Notes: a model not told the origin generated them from the letters alone. DNA of 64,000 bases from Lachnoclostridium sp. Marseille-P6806 (GCF_900625025.1 NZ_LR130581.1:62001-126000); one strand, 5' to 3'; positions 17,652 to 27,112 are shown, numbered from the stretch's first letter. Translations and numbers: made by a program.

Positions 17652-20231
17652 TTACACAATCCCGGCGCCCGCGCCGTGGCAGTTCTTGAACTTCTTTCCG
17701 CTGCCGCAGGGGCAGGGGTCATTCGGATATATCTTCTTCTGGGAGCGCATCTTCGGCGCTCTCACCGCGCTCTCGTCCTTGTTGGTGCCCGTGACCTTGG
17801 CAACCTGCTCGCGCTCCACCTTCTGCTCGATGCGGATGTGCATCAGAAGACGCACCGTGTCCTCACGGACGCTGGCGAGCATCCCGCTGAACATCTCGTA
17901 GCCGGCCATCTTGTACTCGACCAGCGGATCGCGCTGCCCGTAGGACTGGAGGCCGATGCCCTGACGGAGCTGCTCCATATCGTCGATGTGATCCATCCAC
18001 TTCTGATCAATGACCTTGAGCAGGACGACGCGCTCGATCTCCCGGATCTGCTCCGGATTCGGGAACTCCGCCTCCTTGCTCTCATAAAAGCGGACAGCCT
18101 CCTCCTTGAGCTGCTGCTTCAGTCCGTTCTTCGTCCGGTCGCTGATCCGCTCCGGCGTGACGACCTGCAGGGGAATAATCGGAAGCAGGCGCTCATTGAG
18201 TCCCTTGAGATCCCAGTCGTCGCTGTTGCTGTTCTCTCCCACCGTATCGTCGACGGTCTCCTCGACGATGTCCGCAATCATCTTGTAGATCGAATCGCGC
18301 ATGGATTCCCCGTCCAGTACCTTGCGGCGGTCATCGTAGATGATCTCACGCTGCTCGTTCATGACCTCGTCGTAATCCAGCAGATTCTTGCGGATCCCGA
18401 AGTTGTTCGTCTCGATCTTCTTCTGCGCGTTCTCGATGGCGCGGGACAGCGCCTTGTGTTGAATCTCCTGTCCCTCCGGTATTCCCAGCGCGTTGAACAT
18501 GGCGATCATGCGGTCCGAGCCGAAAAGACGCATCAGATCGTCCTCCAGCGAGATATAGAACCTCGATTCGCCCGGGTCCCCCTGCCGCCCGGAACGGCCT
18601 CGGAGCTGATTATCGATGCGCCTCGATTCATGGCGCTCCGTGCCGATGATGCAGAGCCCGCCGGCAGCGCGCGCCTCCTCATCAAGCTTGATGTCGGTTC
18701 CGCGTCCCGCCATGTTGGTCGCGATTGTGACCGCGCCGTGCTGTCCGGCATCCGCGACGATCCCCGCCTCCAGCTCATGGTACTTGGCGTTCAGAACGTT
18801 GTGAGGGATGCCCTCCTTTTTCAGCATCTTCGAGAGCGTCTCGGAGGCCTCGATCGTGATGGTGCCGACAAGCACCGGCTGGCCGGCCTCATGGCGCTCT
18901 CTGACCGCGTCCACGACGGCTTTCAGCTTTTCCGCGCGGGTCTTATAGACCGAATCCTGATGGTCGATGCGAATCACGGGACGGTTCGTCGGAATCTCGA
19001 CCACGTCCATGTTGTAGATCTCACGGAACTCGCGCTCCTCGGTGAGCGCCGTTCCGGTCATGCCGCACTTCTTTGTGAATTTATTGAAGAAATTCTGGAA
19101 CGTGATGGTCGCGAGCGTCTTGCTCTCCTGCTTGACGCGTACATGCTCCTTGGCCTCGATCGCCTGATGCAGGCCGTCCGAAAAGCGTCTGCCCGGCATG
19201 ACGCGCCCGGTAAACTCGTCGACGATCAGAACCTCGTCGTCCTTTACGATGTAATCGTGATCCCGGTGCATCAGGTTGTTGGCACGCAGCGCCAGCGTCA
19301 TGCAGTGCTGAATCTCCAGATTCTCCGGATCCGCATAGTTTTCAAGATGGAAGAAGCGTTCGACCTTTTCCACGCCGTCCGCCGTCAGATTGACGATCTT
19401 GTCTTTTTCATTGACGATGAAGTCGCCGGTTTCTTCCCGTTCGATGCCCATGATGGCATCCATCTTGGAAAGATCCTCCATATCCTCGCCGCGGGTAAGC
19501 TGTCTGGCGAGAATGTCGCAGGCCTCGTAAATTTTTGTCGATTTTCCGCTCTGGCCGGAAATGATGAGCGGCGTGCGGGCCTCGTCGATGAGGATGGAGT
19601 CGACCTCGTCGATGACGGCATAATGAAGCCCCCGCAGAACGAGCTGCTTCTTGTAGATCGCCATGTTATCGCGCAGATAATCAAAGCCCAGCTCATTGTT
19701 GGTGACATAGGTGATGTCGCAGTTATAGGCGGCTCTGCGCTCCTCCGGCGTCATGCTATTAAGCACCACGCCGCAGGACAGACCCATGAAGCGAAACGCC
19801 TCGCCCATCTGCTCCGAGTCGCGCTTCGCCAGATAATCGTTCACCGTGACGATGTGCGCACCCTTTCCGTCCAGCGCATTCAGATAGGCCGGAAGCGTCG
19901 CCACCAGCGTCTTGCCCTCACCGGTGCGCATTTCCGCAATGCGCCCCTGATGAAGAATCACGCCGCCGATCACCTGCACGCGAAACGGCTCCATGCCAAG
20001 AACGCGCCGGTCGCCCTCGCGGATGGCCGCAAATGCCTCCGGAAGCAGATCATCGAGCGTCTCGCCCTCCGCAAGACGCCGGCGAAATTCCTCCGTCTTG
20101 CCGCGAAGGGCCTCGTCCGAAAGCGCCTGCATGGCGTCCCGGAGAGCCTCCACCTTATCCACCAGCGGCATGATGCGTTTCAGCTCGTGCTCGCTGTGCG
20201 TACCAAAAATTTTATCGACAATTCTTGCCAT
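17652..20231 (-). CDS. secA: preprotein translocase ATPase SecA
   Basis: This 859-residue motor pushes unfolded proteins through SecYEG. Motifs in order are [19 protein letters not shown] (Walker A), [33 protein letters not shown] (DEAD-like box), [12 protein letters not shown] and [11 protein letters not shown]. The C-terminal SEC-C zinc motif ([13 protein letters not shown]) for SecB or ribosome contact is present. Length is normal. An ATG at 20243 is an alternative start. The one at 20231 begins [10 protein letters not shown], has GAGG six bases upstream and is preferred. prfB follows on the same transcript. Confidence 0.97.
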   Translation of the reverse strand: MARIVDKIFGTHSEHELKRIMPLVDKVEALRDAMQALSDEALRGKTEEFRRRLAEGETLDDLLPEAFAAIREGDRRVLGMEPFRVQVIGGVILHQGRIAEMRTGEGKTLVATLPAYLNALDGKGAHIVTVNDYLAKRDSEQMGEAFRFMGLSCGVVLNSMTPEERRAAYNCDITYVTNNELGFDYLRDNMAIYKKQLVLRGLHYAVIDEVDSILIDEARTPLIISGQSGKSTKIYEACDILARQLTRGEDMEDLSKMDAIMGIEREETGDFIVNEKDKIVNLTADGVEKVERFFHLENYADPENLEIQHCMTLALRANNLMHRDHDYIVKDDEVLIVDEFTGRVMPGRRFSDGLHQAIEAKEHVRVKQESKTLATITFQNFFNKFTKKCGMTGTALTEEREFREIYNMDVVEIPTNRPVIRIDHQDSVYKTRAEKLKAVVDAVRERHEAGQPVLVGTITIEASETLSKMLKKEGIPHNVLNAKYHELEAGIVADAGQHGAVTIATNMAGRGTDIKLDEEARAAGGLCIIGTERHESRRIDNQLRGRSGRQGDPGESRFYISLEDDLMRLFGSDRMIAMFNALGIPEGQEIQHKALSRAIENAQKKIETNNFGIRKNLLDYDEVMNEQREIIYDDRRKVLDGESMRDSIYKMIADIVEETVDDTVGENSNSDDWDLKGLNERLLPIIPLQVVTPERISDRTKNGLKQQLKEEAVRFYESKEAEFPNPEQIREIERVVLLKVIDQKWMDHIDDMEQLRQGIGLQSYGQRDPLVEYKMAGYEMFSGMLASVREDTVRLLMHIRIEQKVEREQVAKVTGTNKDESAVRAPKMRSQKKIYPNDPCPCGSGKKFKNCHGAGAGIV

Positions 20232-20279
20232 AGACGACCTCATGCCGCTCCCGCGTCCGGAATGCGGCGGTGCTGCTTC

Positions 20280-21347
20280 TCAATATTCTTTCGCTGCTTC
20301 CTCGCCGTTCATGACGCGGAGAGCGCCCTGCGCCAGCGCAAGCAGCTCGTCCTCGCCGGCGTAGACGGTAATCGGCGCGATAAACGAAACTTTCTTCTCG
20401 ATTTCCGCCGTGACATAGCTGTCATGCGCGATCCCGCCGGTCAGCACGATGCGGTCGACCCGGCCGCCCAGCACCGCCGCCATGGCGCCGATGTTCTTGC
20501 AGAGCTGATAGACAAAGGCATCGCGGACAAGAATCGCTTTCTCATCGCCGACCTCGCACATTTTGTCCACGTCTCTCGCGTCGTTCGTGCCGAGATAGGC
20601 GTTGAAGCCGCCGTTTCCGACGATTTTGCGCCGAACCTCCTGCTCCGTGAGGCCGCTCTCGAAGCAGAGCTTTACCAGAGCGCCTGACGGCAGACCGCCA
20701 GCTCTCTCCGGCGAAAACGCGCCGTCGCCGTCAAGTGCGTTGAACACATCCACGACCCGGCCTCTCTCATGCGCGCTGACCGAGACGCCGCCGCCCATGT
20801 GCGCCACGATTACATTGATGTCCGTGTACTTCACACCGGTCTCGCGGGCATAGCGCCGTGCCATCGCCTTGGCGTTCAGCGCGTGGAAAATAGAAACTCT
20901 CTCGATCTCCGGAACGCCGGAAATACGCGCAACCGGCGCCAGCTCATCCACGACGACGGGATCGACGATGTAGGACGGGACGCCGATCGTCTCCGCAATC
21001 TCCCGCGCGAGGAGGCCGCCGAGGTTCGAGGCATGCTCGCCCTGCACACCGGCCCGCAGATCCGCCGCAAGCTTATCGGTGACCGCATAGGTGCCGCCCT
21101 CGATGGGCTTCAGGAGACCGCCGCGGCCGACGACGACGTTCAGCGACGAGACGTCGATGCTATTCTCCCGCAGCGCCGTGAGAATGATGTCCCGGCGGAA
21201 GCTCATCTGATCGACGATGTGCTCAAACGCCGCGATCTCCTCGGTGCTGTGGCGCAGCGTCCGGTCAAACACCTGCGTTTCATCATCAAAAACACCGATC
21301 TTGGTTGACGTGGAACCCGGATTGATAATCAGACTTCTGATCGACAT
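20280..21347 (-). CDS. buk: butyrate kinase (acetokinase family)
   Basis: This 355-residue enzyme makes ATP and butyrate from butyryl phosphate, or works in reverse on branched acids. The acetokinase-fold signatures are present: INPGSTSTKIGVF at the N-terminus, VIVAHMGGGVSVSAH, and RIVLTGGIAHD near the C-terminus. The ATG at 21347 is normal for the family. It follows ptb by 47 bp and the pair forms the phosphotransbutyrylase-kinase route. No butyryl-CoA synthesis genes are in the window, so butyrate production itself is only suggested. Confidence 0.94.
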   Translation of the reverse strand: MSIRSLIINPGSTSTKIGVFDDETQVFDRTLRHSTEEIAAFEHIVDQMSFRRDIILTALRENSIDVSSLNVVVGRGGLLKPIEGGTYAVTDKLAADLRAGVQGEHASNLGGLLAREIAETIGVPSYIVDPVVVDELAPVARISGVPEIERVSIFHALNAKAMARRYARETGVKYTDINVIVAHMGGGVSVSAHERGRVVDVFNALDGDGAFSPERAGGLPSGALVKLCFESGLTEQEVRRKIVGNGGFNAYLGTNDARDVDKMCEVGDEKAILVRDAFVYQLCKNIGAMAAVLGGRVDRIVLTGGIAHDSYVTAEIEKKVSFIAPITVYAGEDELLALAQGALRVMNGEEAAKEY

Positions 21348-21394
21348 GGCAAAACTCCTTTTTCAATATAATATATGGATATAGCATCCGGCCG

Positions 21395-22327
21395 TCAGTC
21401 CCAGCCGGTCTCTTTCAGACGCTCGGCGACGACCGCCGCGACCGCGAGGGAATTGAGCTTTACCTCCACCGAATCGGAGCGCGAGGTCAGAACCACCGGG
21501 GCCTTGGTGCCCATGAGAATGTTTCCGTTCCGGACGCCCGGCGTCAGGTGGGTGATGGATTTGTACACAAGATTGCCCGCGTGGATATCCGGGAAGAGAA
21601 GGATATCCGCATCGCCGACAATACGGCGGTTCTCCGCGCCGGGCTTATGCGCTGCCGCGGTCGGATCGATCGCGAGATCAAGAGAGAGAGGGCCGTCCAC
21701 AATGCAGTTTGCAATGCGGCCCTCGAGGTTCCACTTCGTGAGCTGATCCGCCTCGACCGTCACCGGCATCTTGGGATTCACCACCTCCACCGCGGCAAGG
21801 GGCGCAACCTTCGGTTCCTCAACGCCGCAGGCGGATGCCACGCGTACGCACATATTGATGATCTGCTCCTTATCCTCGAGCGTCGGATACGGCAGGAACG
21901 CCACATCCGAAAAGAAGAGCAGGCGATCGATTCCGGGGATCTCGAAGATACAGACATGCGAGAGCGTCTTGCCGGTCCGCAGTCCCACTTCCTTATTGAG
22001 GACGCTCTTTAAGAACATCGAGGTGGGAAGCTCGCCCTTCATGTACATCTCCGCACCGCCGTCATGCACCCTCTTGACCGCTTTCAGGGAGGCCTGCTCT
22101 ACATCCTCCTCGTTTACAATCTCCATGCCCTCGATGGAAACGCCGCGATCCGCCGCGATCTCGCGAATCTCTCTCTCATTTCCGAACAGCACCGGATCCG
22201 CAATTCCCAGCTCCCGCGCTCTGGACGCCGCTTCCAGCACCCGGCCGTCCTGCGCCACCGCAACGGAGAGCTTCTTCATCGGAAGCGACTTGACTTTGGC
22301 GATGATTCCATCGAATGATGCACTCAT
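21395..22327 (-). CDS. ptb: phosphate butyryltransferase
   Basis: This 310-residue protein belongs to the phosphate acyltransferase (PTA/PTB) fold and converts butyryl-CoA plus phosphate to butyryl phosphate. Family segments include EGMEIVNEEDVEQAS, KGELPTSMFLKSVLNKE and the C-terminal block GNILMGTKAPVVLTSRSDS. The start ATG has an AGGAGGATTTTC site. Directly upstream of that site lie three tandem 17-base repeats (22341-22391) that could shape its translation. buk follows. Confidence 0.93.
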   Translation of the reverse strand: MSASFDGIIAKVKSLPMKKLSVAVAQDGRVLEAASRARELGIADPVLFGNEREIREIAADRGVSIEGMEIVNEEDVEQASLKAVKRVHDGGAEMYMKGELPTSMFLKSVLNKEVGLRTGKTLSHVCIFEIPGIDRLLFFSDVAFLPYPTLEDKEQIINMCVRVASACGVEEPKVAPLAAVEVVNPKMPVTVEADQLTKWNLEGRIANCIVDGPLSLDLAIDPTAAAHKPGAENRRIVGDADILLFPDIHAGNLVYKSITHLTPGVRNGNILMGTKAPVVLTSRSDSVEVKLNSLAVAAVVAERLKETGWD

Positions 22328-22340
22328 GAAAATCCTCCTG

Positions 22341-22391
22341 AAATTTATAAACCCGTGAAATTTATGAACCTATAAAATTTATGAACCTGTG
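22341..22391. repeat. three tandem 17-bp direct repeats in the ptb leader
   Basis: The copies are at 22341-22357, 22358-22374 and 22375-22391. On the plus strand each is close to AAATTTATGAACCTRTG, the first reading AAATTTATAAACCCGTG. They abut the ptb ribosome site. The ~190 bp beyond, up to the GH20 stop, holds no gene and no clear signal. Confidence 0.85.
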
Positions 22392-22588
22392 AACGCATTT
22401 ACGAAGCTGCCAGCCCCGGGATGCGGCGTATAAAAGGGCACAGAAATCCCGCTGCGGCCATATCGGTTAGAATCATAGCATAATCCGGCGGAATCTTCCA
22501 TCCCTGTCCTGCGTCTGCGCCGCCCGTTTACCTCTGCCGCCGGCAGGCATCCTTCTCTGCACAGTCATAGAGTTCCGGCATGATCGCA

Positions 22589-24490
22589 TCATACGCCGCC
22601 AAAGGTCAGCCTCGACGCCGACGTCATGTCGGTCCAGCGATTGTAGCCGAGCTTCCCAAGAGGCTTATCTTTTCCACTATATCCATAAGGGAGCTGCGGC
22701 TCCTCAAGTTCCTCAATGGAGGTCAGCGTCCCGTCAAGATAGCTTTCCACGAGCCGAATGATGTCTGCAAGGCGCTGCCGGAGGCCTCCGATCCGTATGG
22801 TCTGCACCTCGAAGCCGAACGATCGGTTGTCCCGGTGCCACTGTGCCCGGAACAGATCATAGAAGCGGTCCAGCCGGACAAGAAGCTCCGGCAGCTCGCA
22901 CCGCGACAGCGCCGCAAGCGCCTTCCGGTCCCCCGCAAGGTACGCGTCCCGGAGCCGGATCCCCAGATCCGCTTTCTTCTCCAGCACCCTGCACAGCGCC
23001 CCCGCCGTCTCAAACAGGAATGCGTATGGTCCTTCTTTCTGTACCGCAAGCGCCTCCAGCCGCGCCGCCGTCTGCCCGAATTCCTGCGCCGCCGCCTGAT
23101 CGACGACAGAGTCAAAGGCCCCCTGAAGGGGATCCTGATAAAGAAGATATTTACTGCTGTTGCTGCAGCTTTCCTCGCTGCGGCTGCGGATATTCACATC
23201 GTCGAGCGCAAGGAATTCCTCCATGGAATAACCCCCGGAAAGGGTTCTGAACGCCTCCTCCGGCAGCCCGTCCCCGTAGGCGGCCGCAGCATCCGCAAAA
23301 AGTACGGGCAGCACGCTGAACATATCCGCCTCCGCGCCGTCGTCTCCCCAGCAGGTGAGCACGACATCCGGAATCCGATTGTCCCGGCAGGCCCGGATGG
23401 CCGCCGCGCCGCAGCGGATGCTGAACTGATTGTGCGGGGCAAAGCCGCTCCACTTCCACGCACCGCCGGCAAACGCGATCCGGTCCGTCAGCTTCTGGTG
23501 CAGACGGAGCTTGCGGTCGTAATTTTCATAATCCTTTGAATAATAATCCCAGTAGCACAGCGAAATCCCCTCGGGAATGCGAACCGCCTCCAGTCGTGCC
23601 GGATCCGACACATCATAGGCGCCGCCGGAGACGATTTTGAGGAACATATCGCTCCACATCTGCGGAATCAGCCCGTACTCGCGGCACAGTCCCAACACCA
23701 TGTCAAGATGCTCCTGCATGACCTCCATCTGACCTCGGTAGCCGTGCTCCTGAAGATAACTGCCAAGACCCACCAGCTCGGCCTCGTCCATGCCGATGTT
23801 GACCCGGCGGGTGCTGTAATCCTCCGACACCTGACGGATGAGATGACGAAGAAGCCGTTCTGTCCTCTCCGCACCCGCTTTCAAAATATCGCCGGTGTCC
23901 ACCGCCGGAAAATAGTCCTGATAGCGGACAATCTGATTGATGTGCGCAAGCGTCTGGATATAGGGGCGAAGCTCCAGTCCGAGGCTGGCCGCACAGGCAT
24001 CGCATTCCCGGATCTCCTCCCGCGAAAAGGCCCCGCGCATATAGCCGAAATACGGCTCATCCTGCACTCGCAGCGTGTCCTCGGTGTAAAGTCCCACATA
24101 AGAATAGCCCAGAAGCGCGGCGATGCGGAGCATCTGCTTCACCGCCGATACGCGGGGCACCGCGTTCCGGGAGCAGTCCAGCATAATCCCGAAATCAGGA
24201 AAGGGACAGGCTCCGGAGACCCGTCTCAGCGCCCCGGTTCCGTCTCCCGCATTCGGCTCCTTAAGAAGCGCGTCCGCCATGAGCAGCGCCCGCCCCAACG
24301 TGCGAAGCTCATCGCAGCGGACTGTCACGCGGCCCGCATCGGGATCATAGACGGCCTCATAACCATGCGGTTCTGCCGTCTCTCCCAGCGCGATCACAAG
24401 CTCTGCACTTTTTCCACCCCGGAAAAAGCTCTCCAGCAGCTCTCTGGCCGCCGTCCTTGCCGCATTGTCACATTCCGTCAGTCGAAACAT
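22589..24490 (-). CDS. glycoside hydrolase family 20 protein (beta-N-acetylhexosaminidase type)
   Basis: This 633-residue protein lacks a signal peptide, so it is probably cytosolic. The N-terminal ~110 residues resemble the domain that precedes the GH20 barrel. The barrel shows FPDFGIMLDCSRNAVP and the catalytic pair in VNIGMDEAELVGLG. A long C-terminal helical region (about 400-633) is typical of the group acting on short oligosaccharides or glycoconjugates. GH20 enzymes release terminal GlcNAc or GalNAc. The ATG at 24490 follows GGAGGACGCT. Remnants of two mannosidase genes lie just upstream, so it may come from an N-glycan or mannoside locus. Confidence 0.85.
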   Translation of the reverse strand: MFRLTECDNAARTAARELLESFFRGGKSAELVIALGETAEPHGYEAVYDPDAGRVTVRCDELRTLGRALLMADALLKEPNAGDGTGALRRVSGACPFPDFGIMLDCSRNAVPRVSAVKQMLRIAALLGYSYVGLYTEDTLRVQDEPYFGYMRGAFSREEIRECDACAASLGLELRPYIQTLAHINQIVRYQDYFPAVDTGDILKAGAERTERLLRHLIRQVSEDYSTRRVNIGMDEAELVGLGSYLQEHGYRGQMEVMQEHLDMVLGLCREYGLIPQMWSDMFLKIVSGGAYDVSDPARLEAVRIPEGISLCYWDYYSKDYENYDRKLRLHQKLTDRIAFAGGAWKWSGFAPHNQFSIRCGAAAIRACRDNRIPDVVLTCWGDDGAEADMFSVLPVLFADAAAAYGDGLPEEAFRTLSGGYSMEEFLALDDVNIRSRSEESCSNSSKYLLYQDPLQGAFDSVVDQAAAQEFGQTAARLEALAVQKEGPYAFLFETAGALCRVLEKKADLGIRLRDAYLAGDRKALAALSRCELPELLVRLDRFYDLFRAQWHRDNRSFGFEVQTIRIGGLRQRLADIIRLVESYLDGTLTSIEELEEPQLPYGYSGKDKPLGKLGYNRWTDMTSASRLTFGGV

Positions 24491-24561
24491 AGCGTCCTCC
24501 ATTCTGAAACATTTTGCGCGAGCCGTACAAGAAACCAGCGCATCCGCATGGTTTTTCACAC
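24491..24561 (-). repeat. copy of dispersed ribosome-binding element (before GH20)
   Basis: The minus strand begins GTGTGAAAAACCATGCGG, has a hairpin with AAACC pairing with GGTTT, and ends with TTTCAGAATGGAGGACGCT just before the ATG. The first part matches the copies at 26457-26612 and 57595-57666 except for changes that keep the pairing. Confidence 0.7.
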
Positions 24562-24716
24562 TGCTCCTTTCCATCCTCCGGGATCACCCGGAATGTTCTG
24601 ACCTCAAGGGGCGCAGCGTCCCACGAGGTGTTGCCATGCATAGGACGGCGGATATAACCGAACTGAATCTCATAATCGGCCTCGCCGCTCTTTTCAGCGT
24701 TCCAACGATATTCCGC
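24562..24716 (-). pseudogene. remnant of a GH38 alpha-mannosidase gene
   Basis: About 50 codons on the minus strand encode a fragment with EADYEIQFGYIRRPMHGNTSW, or in shorter form YEIQFG-RRP-H-NTSWD. This is the well-conserved barrel-to-beta-domain segment of GH38 alpha-mannosidases, which normally exceed 800 residues. Nothing else of that gene remains. It follows directly on the GH125 remnant and runs into the repeat before GH20. The identification rests on family recall from one short block, but the block is distinctive. Confidence 0.65.
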
Positions 24717-25352
24717 ACAGCGCCAGCAGCATTTCACAGAATACGGAATTGGCCCATGAAAACCACGGCCGCGTGTACTGCGAGGGGTCGTCGGCGCAGA
24801 CGCTCTCGTGCATCAGAAAGGTGCCCGCATTGCCCCGCCCCGGTAATAAAACGGGTTCCCGTCGCTCAGCATGAACTCTCTCGTGGCAAGATAGCCCGGA
24901 TCATCCCGGCCGCAATAGCCGATATACGGCATGGACAGGAGGCTTGGCAGATTGGCGTCGTCACATACATTGTACTCCCCGAAGCCGTCCACCTCATAGG
25001 CATAAATTTTTTCTTTCATGCCGGGAAGAACGCCCCATGTCTCGATCGCCGCTCGAAGCGCAGGGGCAAAGCCGGACGCCTCGAGGCAGAGCTCCCCGTC
25101 GCGATACACCGCCTCCGCAATCCTTTACAAGCGCGCCGCGCCCTCCCCGGGAGAGCGATCCGTCCACGGACAGTCCGAGCGCTCAAAGCGGTAGGAAGAC
25201 AGCTCCTCGTGGCGCTGTTCCGTGCGGAATACCCAAAGCACCGTCCGTACCGCCTCCGCCAGCGCTCCGTGAAATGCCCCGTCTCTCCGGTATTTCTCCA
25301 ACCTGCCGCGGGATGCCCGGCAGAGCCTTTCTGATAATTTCCGCCATTCTCC
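24694..25352 (-). pseudogene. decayed GH125 exo-alpha-1,6-mannosidase gene
   Basis: Three GH125 blocks survive in order. The first runs from about 25352 with VWVFRTEQRHEE-like and YRFERSDCPWTD text and ends at an in-frame TAA (25125-25127). The second (to about 24840) has KIYAYEVDGFGEYNVCDDA and LATREFMLSDGNPFYYRG. The third is in another frame, with FLMHESVCADDPSQYTRPW and FSWANSVF, ending at 24694. Segments between the blocks, about 50 residues each, are missing. The gene is therefore broken by a stop, a frameshift and internal deletions. Confidence 0.8.
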
Positions 25353-25370
25353 AAAAACTAACAAAACCGC

Positions 25371-25407
25371 AAAAACCGTCTGCCCCTCATCGCAGAGAGG
25401 CAGGCGG
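25371..25407 (-). terminator. Rho-independent terminator of the phosphoribosyltransferase gene
   Basis: On the minus strand CCGCCTGCC pairs with GGGCAGACGG (one bulge) and is followed by TTTTTGCGGTTTT. It lies about 50 bp after the stop at 25458. Confidence 0.75.
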
Positions 25408-25457
25408 TTCCTTACCGTCATCACGTATATGATATGTTCATCACCCTGCTGCCGGAG

Positions 25458-26099
25458 TCACCCCAACCTCGAGAAGCCGAAGCCGTTGCAGATGGCGTCG
25501 ACCGCCTCTCCGCGGCGGCACAGATCGCAGCGGTCCGGCGCGTAGTTCCGGTAATCCGGGAGGTCCGCCGGGCCGAACAGCGCGTGGATGTCCATCCCGC
25601 CGATCCGGCTCGCTGCGGAGAAGATCGCTGAGATGCCGCTGACCCGCCCGCCGTAATAGCGGATGCCGTCGATTGCCCGTCCGAGGGTCGTCCCGGTGGT
25701 CGTCGAGGCGAGGAGGATCAGCACGTTCTTGTCGCGCACCATCATCTGCATATTCTCGCGGAAGATCATCTGCCCGGAGAGATCGTATTCCGGCGTCACG
25801 ACATAGATGGTCTTATGCTGATTCATGGAAAGAACACCGGCTCGCGTCAGCTCCTCCGCAAGAAACGCGCCGATCACCTCGCAGCCGTCCATGCAGATGA
25901 CAGAGTCCACAATGGTCGTCGCCACGTAGTCCTGTGCCAGCGCTTTCGCTGCGTTCTGCGCTTCGCTCAGACGCGCTTTCATCGTCGTCATATCAATATA
26001 GTAATTGATATGCGAGTTCGGCGTGACAAAGTGCCCCGGAATCACTTTCATGAAAACCTCCGGCGCTCTCTTACAGTTGATCTTCCTGTACCCCTGCAT
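25458..26099 (-). CDS. orotate phosphoribosyltransferase-like protein
   Basis: This 213-residue protein has a type I phosphoribosyltransferase core. VLILLASTTTGTTLGRAI sits where the PRPP loop occurs, preceded by hydrophobic strands. The usual two acidic residues before the loop are not seen, so catalytic activity is doubtful or altered. The C-terminus has a cysteine pair (RCDLCRRG) that may bind metal. Lachnospiraceae carry such PyrE-like proteins as stand-alone genes. The substrate is unknown. The ATG at 26099 has a perfect AGGAGGTGA site, so the longer frame to 26189 is rejected. Confidence 0.72.
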   Translation of the reverse strand: MQGYRKINCKRAPEVFMKVIPGHFVTPNSHINYYIDMTTMKARLSEAQNAAKALAQDYVATTIVDSVICMDGCEVIGAFLAEELTRAGVLSMNQHKTIYVVTPEYDLSGQMIFRENMQMMVRDKNVLILLASTTTGTTLGRAIDGIRYYGGRVSGISAIFSAASRIGGMDIHALFGPADLPDYRNYAPDRCDLCRRGEAVDAICNGFGFSRLG

Positions 26100-26205
26100 A
26101 AAGTCACCTCCTGCTTTTGTTATGCTGCAGCAAATTTCAGCGGGTCTCACAGTCGCAAAAACGGATGCCGGCATCCATTCCGTGACCATTTGTCCCTTGA
26201 TTTAT

Positions 26206-26214
26206 ATTATAACA
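26206..26214 (-). promoter_or_regulatory. possible extended -10 box of the phosphoribosyltransferase gene
   Basis: The minus strand reads TGTTATAAT about 105 bp before the start codon. No good -35 was found. Confidence 0.35.
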
Positions 26215-26456
26215 TTTCCTGCTGTACTTTATGCCTTTTTTACTGTATACGTCCCCTGTCAAACGATGAAATGGACGCCATGCCGGCATGAGAGGACATT
26301 TCAGCATTTGACAGGACAACCGGTATGAGCCAAGCAGGACGACAACCCGGATTTCTCATACCTGTCAGCGCTGCGGGAGCTGCCGAAAGCAGAGAAGCAG
26401 CGCTGGGACTTATACCTATGGCGGCGCCGACGCAGCCGGCATGCGCGTTTACTTTA
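26215..26456. other. gene-free stretch
   Basis: This stretch of about 240 bp lies between the phosphoribosyltransferase promoter region and the repeat copies. It has no open frame with a ribosome site on either strand. Weak inverted repeats such as CATGCCGGCATG-type sequence near 26278-26289 are the only structure seen. Confidence 0.5.
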
Positions 26457-26612
26457 ATCCTCCATGCCGAAGCGTTCCTTTGCGAGGCACGCGCTGTAAG
26501 CACCCTGCGCCGGCGCGCAGAGATGCAAGCCGCTTCGCGTCTCATGCCGTCCCACTACGTAACAGCACTTTTCGCTCACGGAGCAAATCAGCGCATCAGC
26601 GTGATTTTTCAC
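26457..26612 (-). repeat. dispersed ribosome-binding element, long orphan copy
   Basis: The minus strand starts GTGAAAAATCACGCTGATGC, forms AAATC/GATTT pairing and ends CTTCGGCATGGAGGATTAA. No gene follows. Between the ends the frame is open for 52 codons from the GTG to the TAA. It could be read as a short peptide whose last codons, Met-Glu-Asp-stop, contain the GGAGGA. A second copy abuts it upstream. Confidence 0.7.
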
Positions 26613-26683
26613 ATTATCCTCCATTGCCGCGTTCCCTGCGGCGCCCGAGAGAAAAATTCCGCGCAGGCGAATTCCCCTGCGAT
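26613..26683 (-). repeat. dispersed ribosome-binding element, second orphan copy in tandem
   Basis: The minus strand reads ATCGCAG, then an AATTC/GAATT hairpin around CGCCTGCGCG, and ends CGGCAATGGAGGATAAT directly before the GTG of the neighbouring copy. The loop matches the copy before the TetR gene (63030-63106). Confidence 0.65.
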
Positions 26684-26737
26684 CAAAATTTCCTCTGGTG
26701 ATCGAGAAGCTTCGAAAGCTCCGTATCAACGCGACTG

Positions 26738-27112
26738 TCAGGCTTCCTCCCAGATCGTGTCCCACATCGCAAGCAGCTCCTCCCTGTCAAGACCCGCCGA
26801 GGCCGCAAGCACCCGAATCTGCTCCATCTTCTCTTCGATGCTCCGCAGGCTGTTCTCCCGCACCAGCGCCTCGTTCCGCCTCGCGACATAGCAGCCCTTG
26901 CCCGCTATCTTATACAGAAAGCCCTCCTTTTCGAGCTCCTCATACGCCCGCTTAGTGGTTATGACGCTGATCCGCAGATCCTTTGCCAGATTCCGGATGG
27001 AGGGCAGCGGATCGTCCGTATCCAGTTCTCCGGCCATGATCTGGTTTTTCATCTGCGTACAGATCTGCTCATAAATCGGTATGCCGCTGTAATAGTCCAG
27101 TAATATTTCCAT
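26738..27112 (-). CDS. GntR family (YtrA-type) transcriptional regulator
   Basis: This 124-residue repressor has an N-terminal winged helix (IYEQICTQMKNQIMAGEL, PSIRNLAKDLRISVITTKRAYEEL) and a short helical tail for dimerisation. It lacks a ligand-binding domain, the form called YtrA. Such genes normally precede an ABC transporter they control, but here none is adjacent. The start has a GGGGACG site. Its own promoter overlaps a palindrome, so autoregulation is likely. Confidence 0.9.
   Translation of the reverse strand: MEILLDYYSGIPIYEQICTQMKNQIMAGELDTDDPLPSIRNLAKDLRISVITTKRAYEELEKEGFLYKIAGKGCYVARRNEALVRENSLRSIEEKMEQIRVLAASAGLDREELLAMWDTIWEEA

Noticed and set aside
20232-20260. Leader sequences GAGCGGCATGAGG (secA) and GTCGGCACGAGG (LCP gene) as further element copies
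   Set aside because: They share only a few bases around the ribosome site and could arise from ordinary leader constraints.
17619-20687. 1022-codon open frame on the plus strand opposite secA
   Set aside because: It is an antisense shadow of secA caused by high GC at third codon positions. It has no ribosome site and its composition (Arg, His, Leu, Val repeats) is not protein-like.
26325-26891. 188-codon plus-strand frame across the tandem repeat copies
   Set aside because: It has no ribosome site, overlaps the GntR gene in antisense, and is explained by the repeat sequence.
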